Positions 9,614 to 18,619 are shown, counted from the stretch's first letter. The stretch: 64,000 nt of DNA from JAVDCA01 sp963819385 (GCA_963819385.1 CAWFVV010000001.1:868001-932000), one strand, 5' to 3'. Notes: generated from the sequence alone by a model not told the origin. A program made the numbers and translations.

Positions 9614-9747
9614 ATGCAACTCACGACGTCTTACCAAGGGTGTGCCGGCACCTGATAATACACGCGCGGCGCAGCGGCAATGCGGCCGCGTCCGTCGGGG
9701 CGCACGACGGCTTGGCGCGGCGCGGCACCCTCCGCTACAATCGACGC

Positions 9748-10116
9748 ATGAGGGAAATCTTTGTCGCGCACGAGCACGAGATGTCGGACGGCGGGCGCAG
9801 AATTGTCGTCGACGACAATGTCGAGATCGGCGTCTTCCGGGTCGACGGCGCGTTCTATGCCTGGCGCAACGACTGCCCGCATCAGGGCGGGCCGGTCTGC
9901 CAGGGAAGGCTGATGCAGGGCACCGAGGAGCGGCTTGATGCCGACCGGCGCAGCCTCGGCATCCACTACTGCGCGGGCTCGCTGAACATCGTCTGCCCCT
10001 GGCACGGCTTCGAGTTCGACGTGCGCACCGGCCGCCATTTCGGTCACGCCAAGATGCGTCTCGCCAGCTATCCGGTCACGGTCCGCGACGGCGGCGTCTA
10101 CGTCGTCGCCAAATGA
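9748..10116 (+). CDS. Rieske (2Fe-2S) domain protein
   Basis: 122 residues made of one Rieske domain with the ligand pairs C43-P-H45 and C83-P-W-H86. About 37 residues separate the two boxes, clearly more than the usual 15-20, because of an inserted acidic/basic segment. It could act as a ferredoxin-type electron carrier for an oxygenase or as a small regulatory partner. Its stop overlaps the first ATG of the amidohydrolase region (ATGA at 10113-10116), so the two are coupled. No large oxygenase subunit is nearby; the 3-hydroxybenzoate hydroxylase-like gene faces the other way. Confidence 0.82.
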   Translation: MREIFVAHEHEMSDGGRRIVVDDNVEIGVFRVDGAFYAWRNDCPHQGGPVCQGRLMQGTEERLDADRRSLGIHYCAGSLNIVCPWHGFEFDVRTGRHFGHAKMRLASYPVTVRDGGVYVVAK

Positions 10117-10145
10117 CCGGCCACCCGGGAGGGGTCCTGAGGATC

Positions 10146-11375
10146 ATGTCGACCAGCCGCACCAAGCCACCGGAACTGTCGGTCATCACCGACGTCACCG
10201 ACTCGTACGAGATCCTGGCGCGGGCCACCCGCCAGGCGGCCGAGCGCGGGCTCGACAAGTATTTCATCGTCGACGCCGACTCGCACATCGGCGACGGCCT
10301 CGCGTGGGCCGAGGTGCTCAAATACGTCGAGAACGAGACCGTGCGCGACGCCGCGATGTTCTTCGGCGGCGGCACCGGCCGCAGCGCCTTCCTCAACGAT
10401 ACGCCGGGCCTGCAGCACCAGCATGCCGGCGGGCGCATCCCGCACGGCGCGCACCTGCGCGAGCCGATCGCCGACAAGAGCGTGCCGCGCGAGGTCGCGC
10501 TGTCGCGCAAGGCGATGGACTGCATGGCGCTCGACTATCAGATCTTCTTTCCAAGCGCGCTGCTTTTCCTCGGCATGCACCCGCAGCGCGAGATCGAGGC
10601 CGAGCTCGCGACCGCGTACAATCGCTGGATCGTCGAGCATGTGCTGCCGCACGAGCCGCGCATGAAGGCGATGCTGTACCTGCCGTTCAACACGCCCGAG
10701 GCCGCCGAGGCGACCGTCAAGCGCTTCCTCGGCGCACCGGGCGTGGTCGGCTTCCTGGTGACCAGCACGCGCTACCAGCCGGTGCATGCCAACGAGTACA
10801 TGCGGCTCTACGCGATGCTCGAGGAAGCCAACATGCCGATCGGCTTCCACGCGCACCACAATTGGAACAACGAGTACACGCGCCCCCTCAACCGCTTCCT
10901 GTCGATGCACGCGATCTCGTTCGTGCTCAGCAACATCGTGCACCTGACCAACTGGGTCATCAACGGGCTGCCGGTGCGTTTCCCGCGCCTCAAGGTGATG
11001 TGGATCGAGAGCGGTCTCGCGTGGCTGCCGTTCCTGATGCAGCGGCTCGACCACGAGTACCTGATGCGCGTCTCCGAGGCGCCGCTGCTCAAGCGGCTGC
11101 CGAGCGAGTACATCAGCGAGATGTTCTACACGATGCAGCCGATGGAGGCGACGAACCTCAAGCTGCTCGAGGGCACGTTCGAGGCGATCCGCGCCGATAC
11201 GCAGCTTCTCTACGCGTCGGACTGGCCGCACTGGGACTTCGACGTCCCCGCCAAGGTGTTCGACCTGCCGTTCCTCGACGAACGGGCGCGGCGCAACATC
11301 CTCGGGCTCAACGCCGCGCGCGTGTTCAACCTGCCGGTCCCGGCGCGCTACCAGCAGAGCGTTGCCGCGGAGTAA
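10146..11375 (+). CDS. Metal-dependent amidohydrolase family protein (PF04909 type)
   Basis: About 409 residues with an N-terminal DADSHIGDG motif (replacing the HxH of classical enzymes), a middle GFHAHHNW motif and a C-terminal ASDWPHWDFD motif carrying the metal/catalytic Asp. This is the amidohydrolase-2 group, which includes decarboxylases and hydrolases of aromatic ring intermediates. I use ATG 10146 because GGAGG and GAGG lie upstream; an ATG at 10113 overlapping the Rieske stop is in frame and possible. Paired with the Rieske gene and divergent from a ring hydroxylase, it probably acts on an aromatic carboxylate; the exact reaction is unknown. Confidence 0.82.
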   Translation: MSTSRTKPPELSVITDVTDSYEILARATRQAAERGLDKYFIVDADSHIGDGLAWAEVLKYVENETVRDAAMFFGGGTGRSAFLNDTPGLQHQHAGGRIPHGAHLREPIADKSVPREVALSRKAMDCMALDYQIFFPSALLFLGMHPQREIEAELATAYNRWIVEHVLPHEPRMKAMLYLPFNTPEAAEATVKRFLGAPGVVGFLVTSTRYQPVHANEYMRLYAMLEEANMPIGFHAHHNWNNEYTRPLNRFLSMHAISFVLSNIVHLTNWVINGLPVRFPRLKVMWIESGLAWLPFLMQRLDHEYLMRVSEAPLLKRLPSEYISEMFYTMQPMEATNLKLLEGTFEAIRADTQLLYASDWPHWDFDVPAKVFDLPFLDERARRNILGLNAARVFNLPVPARYQQSVAAE

Positions 11376-11407
11376 GCGTCGATTCTTGGCGCCCTTGCTC
11401 AAACCCA

Positions 11408-11599
11408 GGGCAATCGCATGTGAGGTGTGCACGGCGCCCGCACTCCTTCTCCCCCTTCAGGGGGAGAAGGTCGGGATGAGGGGGCGCTTCCGCAAATTCA
11501 GGCGCAGCGACTCGCGGAAGCGCCCCCTCATCCCGACCCTCTCCCCGCACGCGGGGAGAGGGAGCGCGGCGTCACTGCTCACATCACATGCGATTGCCC
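11408..11599. repeat. Nested palindromic intergenic element (~192 bp)
   Basis: Outer 16-bp perfect inverted repeats (GGGCAATCGCATGTGA at 11408-11423 and its complement at 11584-11599) enclose a 26-nt hairpin (11445-11470; 11-bp stem, loop TTCA), a 23-bp perfect inverted pair (11471-11493 with 11514-11536, 20-nt loop) and a second hairpin (11537-11562; 12-bp stem, loop AC). The whole can fold into one long branched structure. It lies between the convergent amidohydrolase and TctC-type genes. The sequence style resembles interspersed palindromic elements common in Bradyrhizobium-like genomes; it has no coding capacity. Confidence 0.85.
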
Positions 11600-11638
11600 C
11601 TCAATCGAGCCGAGGACAGGTTTTCGCCGGGATATGCG

Positions 11639-12610
11639 CTATTCAACTTTGATGCCGGTCAGGCGAACGATCTCGTCGTACTTCGCCGTGTCGTCGCTCA
11701 GCCCCGCACCGAATGCCTGCGCGGTCTGCGACCGCGCCTCGATGCCGAGCTTGGCGAGGCCGGCGCGGAACACCTCCGACTGCATCGCCTTGTTGACCGC
11801 GGCATTGAGCTTCTCGACCACGGCGTCGGGCGTGCCGGCGGGCGCGAGCAGCCCATAGACGATATCCTTCGGGAAGCCCGGGAAACCGGCCTCCTGCATG
11901 GTCGGCACATCGGGCAGCTCGGGCCAGCGCTTGTCGGCGGCCACGGCGAGCGGGCGCAACTTGTCGGCCTGGATCAGCGCCAGCAGCACCGACTTGTTGT
12001 TGAAGAGCATGTCGATCTGGCCGCCGAGCAGGTCGGTGATCGCCGGGGCGCCGCCGCGATAGGGGATGAACGGGACGTCGATGCCGGCGCGGTACTTCAG
12101 GAGTTCGGCGGCCAGGTGCGACGCGATGCCCGGCGCCGATCCGTATTTCAGCTTGCCGGGATGCTGTTTGGCATAGGCGACGAACTCGCCCACGGTCTTC
12201 GCGGGCACCGACGGGTTGACCACCATCACCATCCCGTCGCTCGCAATCGGCGCGACGGCAATGAAGGACTTCATCGGGTCGTAGTCGAGGTTCTTGTAGA
12301 GGGCCGGGATGATCGCGTTGAGGTTGGTGCCGCCCAATACGAGCGTGTAGCCGTCGGGGGTCGCGCGTGCGACGTAGCGCGATCCGGTGCGGCCGCCGGC
12401 GCCACCCTGGTTCTCGATGATGACATTCTGCCCGAGCGTCTCGGAGAGCGGCTGGACGATCAGCCGGGCCGCGACGTCGGTCGGTCCGCCGGGCGGGAAC
12501 GGCACGACGATGCGGATCAATCGGTTGGGATAGCCCTGCGCATCCGCGGGCTGGCTGCCGAGCGCCAGAAGGCAGCAGACGAATGCGGTCATCCAGACGC
12601 GGATGGTCAT
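11639..12610 (-). CDS. Tripartite tricarboxylate transporter substrate-binding protein (Bug/TctC family)
   Basis: 323 residues from ATG 12610, with a signal peptide (MTIRVWMTAFVCCLLALG, cleavage after ADAQ) and the family motifs YPNRLIRIVVPFPPGGPTDV and LGQNVIIENQGGAGGR. Predicted periplasmic binding protein for a carboxylate. Long in-frame extension upstream of ATG 12610 has no family similarity. It is divergent from the molybdenum-hydroxylase pair at 12806-15450, and may supply its substrate; this is inference from position. No membrane components are near. Confidence 0.88.
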   Translation of the reverse strand: MTIRVWMTAFVCCLLALGSQPADAQGYPNRLIRIVVPFPPGGPTDVAARLIVQPLSETLGQNVIIENQGGAGGRTGSRYVARATPDGYTLVLGGTNLNAIIPALYKNLDYDPMKSFIAVAPIASDGMVMVVNPSVPAKTVGEFVAYAKQHPGKLKYGSAPGIASHLAAELLKYRAGIDVPFIPYRGGAPAITDLLGGQIDMLFNNKSVLLALIQADKLRPLAVAADKRWPELPDVPTMQEAGFPGFPKDIVYGLLAPAGTPDAVVEKLNAAVNKAMQSEVFRAGLAKLGIEARSQTAQAFGAGLSDDTAKYDEIVRLTGIKVE

Positions 12611-12805
12611 GACGGGCGCTCCCCTGATCCTGTTTTGCCGAAAGTATGGGACGAATTCGTCCGCGTTCCAACCCGGAGGCGCCGGCGAGCCGGCATGTCG
12701 GGCGATGGCCTTCGACAGACTCCTGCCCAGTGAGTAGACTGCGCCCGCGTGACAGGCGCGCCGCCGACCAACACGCGCCGCACCAGAACCGTCCGGGAGG
12801 CCTGC

Positions 12806-13261
12806 ATGGCGACCAGTTTCCAGATCAACGGCAAGGCGACGCATTCGGATGCGCCGTCAGCGACGCCCCTGTTGTGGGTGATCCGCGAGGAGCTCAAGCT
12901 CACGGGCACGAAGTTCGGCTGCGGCACCGGCCTGTGCGGCGCCTGCATGGTGCACGTGGATGGCAAGCGTACCTTCTCGTGCTTGACCCAGGTCGGCGAA
13001 GTCGCCGGCAAGAAGGTCACCACGATCGAGGGGCTTTCGGCCGACTCGTCGCATCCGGTGCAGAAAGCATGGCTCGCCGAGAAGGTGCCGCAGTGCGGCT
13101 ACTGCCAGTCCGGGCAGATCATGAGCGCCGCCGATCTACTGGCGCACAATCCGCACCCGGACCGCGCCCAGATCATCGAGCACATGAGCACCAATATCTG
13201 TCGCTGCGGTACCTACCCGCGCATCGTCCGCGCCATCGAGCGCGCCGCGCAGGAGGCCTGA
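12806..13261 (+). CDS. (2Fe-2S) small subunit of a molybdenum hydroxylase (IorA-like)
   Basis: 151 residues with both cluster motifs: C39, C44, C47, C59 (CGTGLCGAC) and C97, C100, C132, C134 (CGYC, CRCG). The start at ATG 12806 follows GGGAGG at 12795-12800. It is a second copy of the type of subunit at 284-751, of near-equal length but clearly diverged, so this window holds two independent two-component hydroxylases. Its stop is two bases before the large-subunit ATG. Confidence 0.9.
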   Translation: MATSFQINGKATHSDAPSATPLLWVIREELKLTGTKFGCGTGLCGACMVHVDGKRTFSCLTQVGEVAGKKVTTIEGLSADSSHPVQKAWLAEKVPQCGYCQSGQIMSAADLLAHNPHPDRAQIIEHMSTNICRCGTYPRIVRAIERAAQEA

Positions 13262-13263
13262 CC

Positions 13264-15450
13264 ATGACGATCGCGCTTCGCACGACTGACATCAATCGTC
13301 GCCATTTCATGGTCGGCGCTGCCGGCCTGACCTTCGCGGTAGCGTCCGGCCTGCGCGCCGGCGCGGCCGCCCGTACCGATGTTGCAATCAATCCGTGGGT
13401 GACGATCTCGACCGATGACACGGTCGCGATCATGTCGCCCGCCGCCGAGATGGGGCAGGGGTCGCTCACGTCGCTGCCGCTCATCCTCGCCGAAGAGCTC
13501 GATGCCGACTGGGGTAAGGTGCGCGTGGTCGTCGCGCCGCCCAACGACAGCCTCTACAAGAATCCGCAATACGGCTACATGTACACGGCCGGCAGCAACG
13601 CGGTGACGTCCTACTTCAAGGAGCTGCGCCAGTTCGGCGCGCAGGTCCGCAAAGTGTTGCTGGCGAATGCGGCAAGCCATTGGAGCGTGCCGGTCACCGA
13701 GCTCTCGACCGAGCCGAATGTTGTGGTCCACGCCGCCTCGGGCCGTCGCCTGACCTATGGCGAGATCGCCGCCTTCGCGGAGGTCCCCGCCAAGGCCCCG
13801 GATGTCGCCGAGAGCGAGCTCAAATCGCCGGACAAGTTTCGCCTGATCGGCAAGGACGTGGTCCGCGTCGACATGCCCGGCAAGATCAACGGCACCGCGC
13901 AATACGCTATCGACATCCAAGTGCCCGGCATGCTGTACGGCGCGATCCTGCGCGCGCCGGTCGAAGGCGCGCACCCGGACAAAGTCGACGACGCCAAGGC
14001 GACGGCGATCGCCGGTGTCGTTCGTGTCGTCGCGCTGCCCTATGGCGTGGGCGTGGTTGCCGCGACGCCCTGGGCGGCGTTCAACGCGAAGGACGCGCTG
14101 AAGGTCACGTGGACGCGCAGCGGCAAGGGCTGGGGGTTCAACAGCGAGAAGGAATTGCCGCTGTTCGACGCGGCGGCGCGCGACATGTCGCGGCCGACCA
14201 AGCTATGGGGCAAGAAAGGCGACGCGCCGGCCGCATTGAAAACGGCGGCCACCACGGTCGAGGCGGATTATCGCAACGACCTCGTCTACCACGCGCAGAT
14301 GGAGCCGCTGAACGCGGTCGCGTCGGTCTCGCCCGATGGCGGCACCTGCGAGCTCTGGTGCGGCGTGCAATCGAAGACGATCGCCGTGACGGTCGCGGCC
14401 ACGGCGCTCAACATCGCGCCCGACAAGATCGTCTATCACGACATGCTGATGGGCGGCGGCTTCGGCCGGCGCGGCCATCGCGACGAGGAATATGTCCACG
14501 ACGCGGTCGTGCTGTCGAACGCGGTCAAGAAACCCGTCAAGATGATGTGGACGCGCGAGGACGACGTCCACAACGGACGCTTCAATCCGCTGTCGGCGCA
14601 TTACCTGCGGGCCGGATTCGATGCATCCGGCAAGCTGATCGCGTTCCATCACCGCAAGGCCTGCGACGAGGTGACGGCGTTCCAAGATCCGGTGCGTTTC
14701 GAGCGCCAGAAAGGCCGCGACGGCATCGCGTTCAACGGGCTCGATGCGCCGTACTACGATATTCCGAACCGGCTTGGTGAGGGCGTGCCGCAGGAAAGCG
14801 GGCTGCGAACGTCGAGCCTGCGCGGGATCGCGCACCTGACCAACATCTTCGCGATCGAATCGTTCATGGACGAGCTTGCGCGCCATCGCGGCGTCGATCC
14901 GGCCGACTTCCGGCGCGATCTCGTCAAGGGCAGCCCGCGTGGCGTCGCCATCATCGCGGCCGTGAAGCGTATGGCCGACTGGGGCAGGAAGCGCGACGGC
15001 ACTGCGCTCGGGATCACCTACATGGACTATTCGGGCACCCAGATCGCGCTCATCGCCGAGGTCTCGGTCGAGCGCGCGAGCGGCGTGCTGCGCGTGCCCA
15101 ACATCTGGGTCGCGCTCGATCCCGGCATTGCGGTCCAGCCCAACAATATCGCGGCGCAGACCGAAAGCAGCATCATCTACGGCGTGGGATTCGCGTTGTT
15201 CGAGCGCATCACGACCGAGGACGGAATCGTACAGCAGTCGGGCTTCTACGATTATCACGTGCCGCGCATGAAAGAGGTGCCGCAGACCCATGTCGAGGTG
15301 ATCTCGACCAACAACCACCCGACAGGCGTCGGCCAGATGGCGACGCCGCTGGTCGCGCCAGCCATCGCGAATGCGGTCGCCGAGCTGACCGGCGTGCGGC
15401 TGCGCCAGACGCCGATGACGCCGGAGCGGGTCAAGACGGCGTTGGGGTGA
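13264..15450 (+). CDS. Molybdopterin-binding large subunit of a molybdenum hydroxylase (IorB-like)
   Basis: 728 residues with a TAT-type leader (RRHFMVGAAGLTFAVASGL), followed by the conserved MSPAAEMGQGSLTSLPLILA region and the pterin-contact motif MGGGFGRRGHRDEE. This is the isoquinoline 1-oxidoreductase beta-subunit branch. The C-terminal motif that normally gives the catalytic glutamate (GxGE) reads GVGQ here: Q691 sits exactly where E706 lies in the paralogue at 753-2984, both 38 residues from the end of the protein. Either the general base is taken from elsewhere or the enzyme is altered in activity. It forms an operon with 12806-13261. Confidence 0.88.
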   Translation: MTIALRTTDINRRHFMVGAAGLTFAVASGLRAGAAARTDVAINPWVTISTDDTVAIMSPAAEMGQGSLTSLPLILAEELDADWGKVRVVVAPPNDSLYKNPQYGYMYTAGSNAVTSYFKELRQFGAQVRKVLLANAASHWSVPVTELSTEPNVVVHAASGRRLTYGEIAAFAEVPAKAPDVAESELKSPDKFRLIGKDVVRVDMPGKINGTAQYAIDIQVPGMLYGAILRAPVEGAHPDKVDDAKATAIAGVVRVVALPYGVGVVAATPWAAFNAKDALKVTWTRSGKGWGFNSEKELPLFDAAARDMSRPTKLWGKKGDAPAALKTAATTVEADYRNDLVYHAQMEPLNAVASVSPDGGTCELWCGVQSKTIAVTVAATALNIAPDKIVYHDMLMGGGFGRRGHRDEEYVHDAVVLSNAVKKPVKMMWTREDDVHNGRFNPLSAHYLRAGFDASGKLIAFHHRKACDEVTAFQDPVRFERQKGRDGIAFNGLDAPYYDIPNRLGEGVPQESGLRTSSLRGIAHLTNIFAIESFMDELARHRGVDPADFRRDLVKGSPRGVAIIAAVKRMADWGRKRDGTALGITYMDYSGTQIALIAEVSVERASGVLRVPNIWVALDPGIAVQPNNIAAQTESSIIYGVGFALFERITTEDGIVQQSGFYDYHVPRMKEVPQTHVEVISTNNHPTGVGQMATPLVAPAIANAVAELTGVRLRQTPMTPERVKTALG

Positions 15451-15523
15451 GGGGTGGAGGGAGTGTCATCGGGACGACGCAATCGCTCGTTTACACGGGC
15501 GGTGACAGGATTTTGACGGCCCG

Positions 15524-15871
15524 ATGATTCGCCTCTGGAAAGCGCTGATCAACTCGATCAACGGGCTCAACTGGGCCTTGCGGCACGAGGCCGCCGTGCA
15601 GGAGGAGGCGATCGCGTTCGCGATCGGCCTGCCACTGAGCTTTTTTGTGGCCCCGAGCCTCCCATGGTGGATCGCGCTCGTCGGCTCGCTGCTGCTGCTG
15701 ATGGTCGTCGAGCTGCTCAACACCGCGGTCGAGAAGCTCTCCGACCATGTCACGCCGGAGCACAGCCAAGCCATCAAGGTCGTGAAGGATCTCGGTTCGA
15801 CCGCGGTCCTGTTCACGCTGACGATCGCGTTTCTGATCTGGGCGTGTGCGCTCGCGGTGCGGTTCTGGTGA
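15524..15871 (+). CDS. dgkA: Diacylglycerol kinase
   Basis: 115 residues, three membrane helices, with the DgkA active-site pattern VVELLNTAVEKLSDH (Glu and Asn of the conserved E-x-x-N) and the downstream KVVKDLGSTAVL. The inner-membrane enzyme phosphorylates diacylglycerol, recycling the lipid left over from periplasmic glucan or other head-group transfer. The length matches the trimeric bacterial DgkA (about 120 residues). It starts 73 bases after the molybdenum-hydroxylase gene in the same direction but is probably a separate function. Confidence 0.93.
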   Translation: MIRLWKALINSINGLNWALRHEAAVQEEAIAFAIGLPLSFFVAPSLPWWIALVGSLLLLMVVELLNTAVEKLSDHVTPEHSQAIKVVKDLGSTAVLFTLTIAFLIWACALAVRFW

Positions 15872-15895
15872 GAAATTTTGCTGCGTCATTGCTCA

Positions 15896-15988
15896 CGAAA
15901 GCGGGCAATCCAGTATTCGCGAACGGCAGATTGGAATGCCGACATTGCCCCTTGGATCCGCTGCGGCCTACTGGATCGCCCGCTTTCG
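15896..15988. repeat. Inverted-repeat intergenic element (~93 bp)
   Basis: Arms 15896-15915 and 15969-15988 are inverted copies with 19 of 20 bases matching (CGAAAGCGGGCAATCCAGTA). The right half also contains a short GC-rich hairpin (CGCCCGCTTTCGCGGGCG). It sits between the convergent dgkA and fadD genes. The sequence style (TGGATCGCCCGCTTTCGCGGGC) is that of abundant short interspersed elements in Bradyrhizobium-like genomes; it may also serve as a terminator. Confidence 0.75.
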
Positions 15989-16034
15989 CGGGCGATGACG
16001 GCGTTGGGTTGGGCATTGACGCAGCAGAACTCGT

Positions 16035-17720
16035 CTACTGCAGCTCCTTGCGCAGGATCTTGCCGATATTGCTCTTCGGCAGCGAGTTGCGGAACTCGAT
16101 CACGCGGGGGACCTTGTAGCCGGTCAGGTTCTCGCGGCAGTAGGCGCGGAGCGCCGCCTCGGTCAGCTCCGGATCGCGTCGCACCACGAACAGCTTGACG
16201 AGCTGGCCCGTGCGGTCGTCGGGCACGCCGATCACGGCGGCCTCGAGCACGCCCGGATGCTGCGCGACCACGTCCTCGACCTCGTTCGGAAAGACCTTGA
16301 AGCCCGAGACGATGATCATGTCCTTCTTGCGATCGAGCAGCTTGACGAAACCCTGCGCGTCGACTGTGCCGAGGTCGCCGGTCAGCAGCCAGCCGTCGGC
16401 GTTCAGCGCCTTGCGGGTCTCGTCCGGCCGCCCCCAATAGCCATGCATCACCTGCGGGCCTTGTACCCACACCTCGCCCATCTCGCCCGGCGCGACCGGC
16501 CGGCCTTGATCGTCGCGGATCGAGACCTCGGTCGAGGGAACCGGCAACCCGACGGTGCCGATGTTGGGCTGCGCGAGCGGATTGATGCACACGACCGGGG
16601 AGCCTTCGGTCAAGCCGTAGCCCTCGACCAGGCAGGTGCCCGTGATGGCGCGCCAGCGATCGGCGACGGCGCGCTGCACGGCTGCGCCGCCGCCGATCGC
16701 GAACTTGAGGTCCGAGAAATCGAGCGCGGCGAATTCGCGCGAATGGACGAGCGCATTGAACAGGGTGTTCACGCCCGACATCGCGGTGACGCGGGTGCGC
16801 TGCATGGTCGCGACCAGGCGGCCGATGTCGCGCGGATCGGGCACCAGCACGTTCATGCCGCCGATCGACGCGAAGGTGAGCATGTTCGCGGTGAGCGAGA
16901 AGATATGATAGAGCGGCAGCGGGGTGAGCACGCGCTCGACGCCCGGCGCCGCGTGCGTGCTGATCCAGGTCGCGCATTGCAGCGTGTTGGCGATCAGGTT
17001 GCGGTGCGACAGCATCGCGCCCTTGGCGACGCCGGTCGTGCCGCCGGTGTATTGCAGGAGCGCCGGCGCGGCCGGGATCGCGGCGGCGTCCGGCAGCGGC
17101 CGCGACGGCGGTTGGCCGCAGGCGTCGTGCAGCATGGTAAAGCGCTCGAACTGCCACGCCGGCACGGCGCGGCGCAGCCACGTATTGGCGAAGTTGAAGG
17201 CCAGCCGCTTGAGCGGCGGCACGAGGTCGCCGAGCCGCGCCACCACGACATGCTCGACGGACGTCTCGGCGATCACGCCCGCGAGCTTGTGGGCGAAGTT
17301 CTCCATGATCACGATCGTGGTGGCGCCGCAGTCGACGAGCTGGTGCGCGAGCTCGCGCGGCGTGTAGAGCGGATTGAAGCTCACTACCGTGAGCCCGGCA
17401 CGCAGTGCGCCGAGGAACGCGACCGGATAGGCGAGCACGTTCGGCAGCATGATGGCGAGGCGGTCGCCCGGCTTGCGCGCCAGCCGCTCGATCAGGAAGC
17501 CCGCGAAGGCCGCGCTCGTGCGTTCCCACTCGGCGTAGGTCATGGTCCCGCCGAGGAAATCGAAGGCGGGCTGGTCGGCATATTTGCCGCACGAGGCGAG
17601 CAGAAGCGCGTGCAGGGACGCAAAGGCGTCGGGATCGATCGTCGGGGGCACGCCGGCCGGATAGGAGGTCCGCCACAGCGCGGCGCTCGCGGGTGCGTCC
17701 GCTGATTCAGCGTTGGACAT
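16035..17720 (-). CDS. fadD: Long-chain fatty acid-CoA ligase
   Basis: 561 residues of the AMP-forming acyl-CoA synthetase family. It has the P-loop-like motif YTGGTTGVAKGAML, the mid-domain motif VEGYGLTEGSPVV, the hinge/adenosine motif GWLLTGDLG and the terminal catalytic lysine region KSNIGKILRKEL. It activates long-chain fatty acids with ATP and CoA at the inner face of the membrane for beta-oxidation. Length matches FadD of other bacteria. It is monocistronic here: dgkA is convergent at its 3' side, and the next upstream gene ends about 300 bases away behind a hairpin. Confidence 0.92.
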   Translation of the reverse strand: MSNAESADAPASAALWRTSYPAGVPPTIDPDAFASLHALLLASCGKYADQPAFDFLGGTMTYAEWERTSAAFAGFLIERLARKPGDRLAIMLPNVLAYPVAFLGALRAGLTVVSFNPLYTPRELAHQLVDCGATTIVIMENFAHKLAGVIAETSVEHVVVARLGDLVPPLKRLAFNFANTWLRRAVPAWQFERFTMLHDACGQPPSRPLPDAAAIPAAPALLQYTGGTTGVAKGAMLSHRNLIANTLQCATWISTHAAPGVERVLTPLPLYHIFSLTANMLTFASIGGMNVLVPDPRDIGRLVATMQRTRVTAMSGVNTLFNALVHSREFAALDFSDLKFAIGGGAAVQRAVADRWRAITGTCLVEGYGLTEGSPVVCINPLAQPNIGTVGLPVPSTEVSIRDDQGRPVAPGEMGEVWVQGPQVMHGYWGRPDETRKALNADGWLLTGDLGTVDAQGFVKLLDRKKDMIIVSGFKVFPNEVEDVVAQHPGVLEAAVIGVPDDRTGQLVKLFVVRRDPELTEAALRAYCRENLTGYKVPRVIEFRNSLPKSNIGKILRKELQ

Positions 17721-17869
17721 CGGAGATTTGCGAGGCCTGGGCGAGGGCGCGAGGCGCGGTCACGCGATCGGATCCGTCATGCATGCGAAGCGTCTTTCGG
17801 CAGCCGCATACACATATGCGATTCCTGCCGGCCGCTGAAATTTATCCTGGGAGGCGAACTGCGGACACA

Positions 17870-17901
17870 AATAACCCCGGTGGGGACGCACCGGGGTTAT
17901 T
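17870..17901 (-). terminator. Strong hairpin, probable terminator of the SPW-repeat gene
   Basis: A 13-bp perfect stem (AATAACCCCGGTG / CACCGGGGTTATT) with a 6-nt loop. Read on the minus strand, the 3' arm ends GGGGTTATTTGTG, a short T-rich tail, about 115 bases after the stop of the SPW-repeat gene (18016). It would isolate that gene from fadD. The 17721-18015 gap shows nothing else I can identify. Confidence 0.55.
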
Positions 17902-18015
17902 CTTCCACCGGACGTTTGGGGAGGGGGGCATGGGGGGCACGTCCGGCTTCGACGTTGATATAAGCGGGGCCGACGACTTTGCCAGGGCCCCACCGGCGCG
18001 CGAGGCCGGATCACC

Positions 18016-18375
18016 TCATCGTGAAGAGGGGCCCGAGCGCATCTCGCGCAGCTCGTAGAGGGCGAGTGCCACGACCAGCACCCCGACGCCCACGAAGTTC
18101 CAACGCGCCGCCGTGCTCGTGATGCCGAGCACCCAGGGGGAGATCGCAAGCCAGACGCCGGCTACCACGTTGATCCACTCCTCCCAGTCGCGAAAGACCG
18201 ACAGCTCGACCACCTCGGCGACGAGGATCAGGGCGCCGACCGCGATGGCGTTCTCCAGCGCCCGGGTCTCCTGGTCAAAGAAGAGGGCCCAGGGCGAGAG
18301 CACGAGCCAGATGCCGAGGGCCCAACTGCTCCAGTCCTCCCATTGCTTGGGAAACGAGAAGGCTGATTGCGCCAT
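18016..18375 (-). CDS. SPW-repeat membrane protein
   Basis: 119 residues from ATG 18375, with two internal copies of the repeat that names the family: WALGIWLVLSPWAL and AGVWLAISPWVLG, each giving part of a two-helix membrane unit. Family PF03779 proteins are small integral membrane proteins of unknown role, widespread in Actinobacteria and Hyphomicrobiales. An in-frame extension upstream to 18483 looks unlikely to be translated. No partner gene; the HhH gene at 18620 is divergent. Confidence 0.8.
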   Translation of the reverse strand: MAQSAFSFPKQWEDWSSWALGIWLVLSPWALFFDQETRALENAIAVGALILVAEVVELSVFRDWEEWINVVAGVWLAISPWVLGITSTAARWNFVGVGVLVVALALYELREMRSGPSSR

Positions 18376-18619
18376 GGGAATCTCCGCGGTCGGGCCGAAG
18401 GAGGTTAGAGCGCAACCGCCATGCTTTCTCAATGCCGTGACGAAGTCGCCGGGGAGCGGTCGCGTCGGAGGACGAAACCGCACGGTTCCGTCAACTCGCG
18501 GGCGCTACCTTAATACCTATTCCCGGATCGTTTGTGTCCGCCCGGCGTTGTGCCTGAGTGCATCGCGCCGGCGCGCTCGCGGGGCGGCCGGCGTCCTTTT
18601 TCTCGAGGGAGGTTCGTCC

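Noticed and set aside
16257..17705. A 482-codon open frame antisense to fadD
   Set aside because: Shadow of fadD without any motif; the fadD frame has all catalytic motifs.
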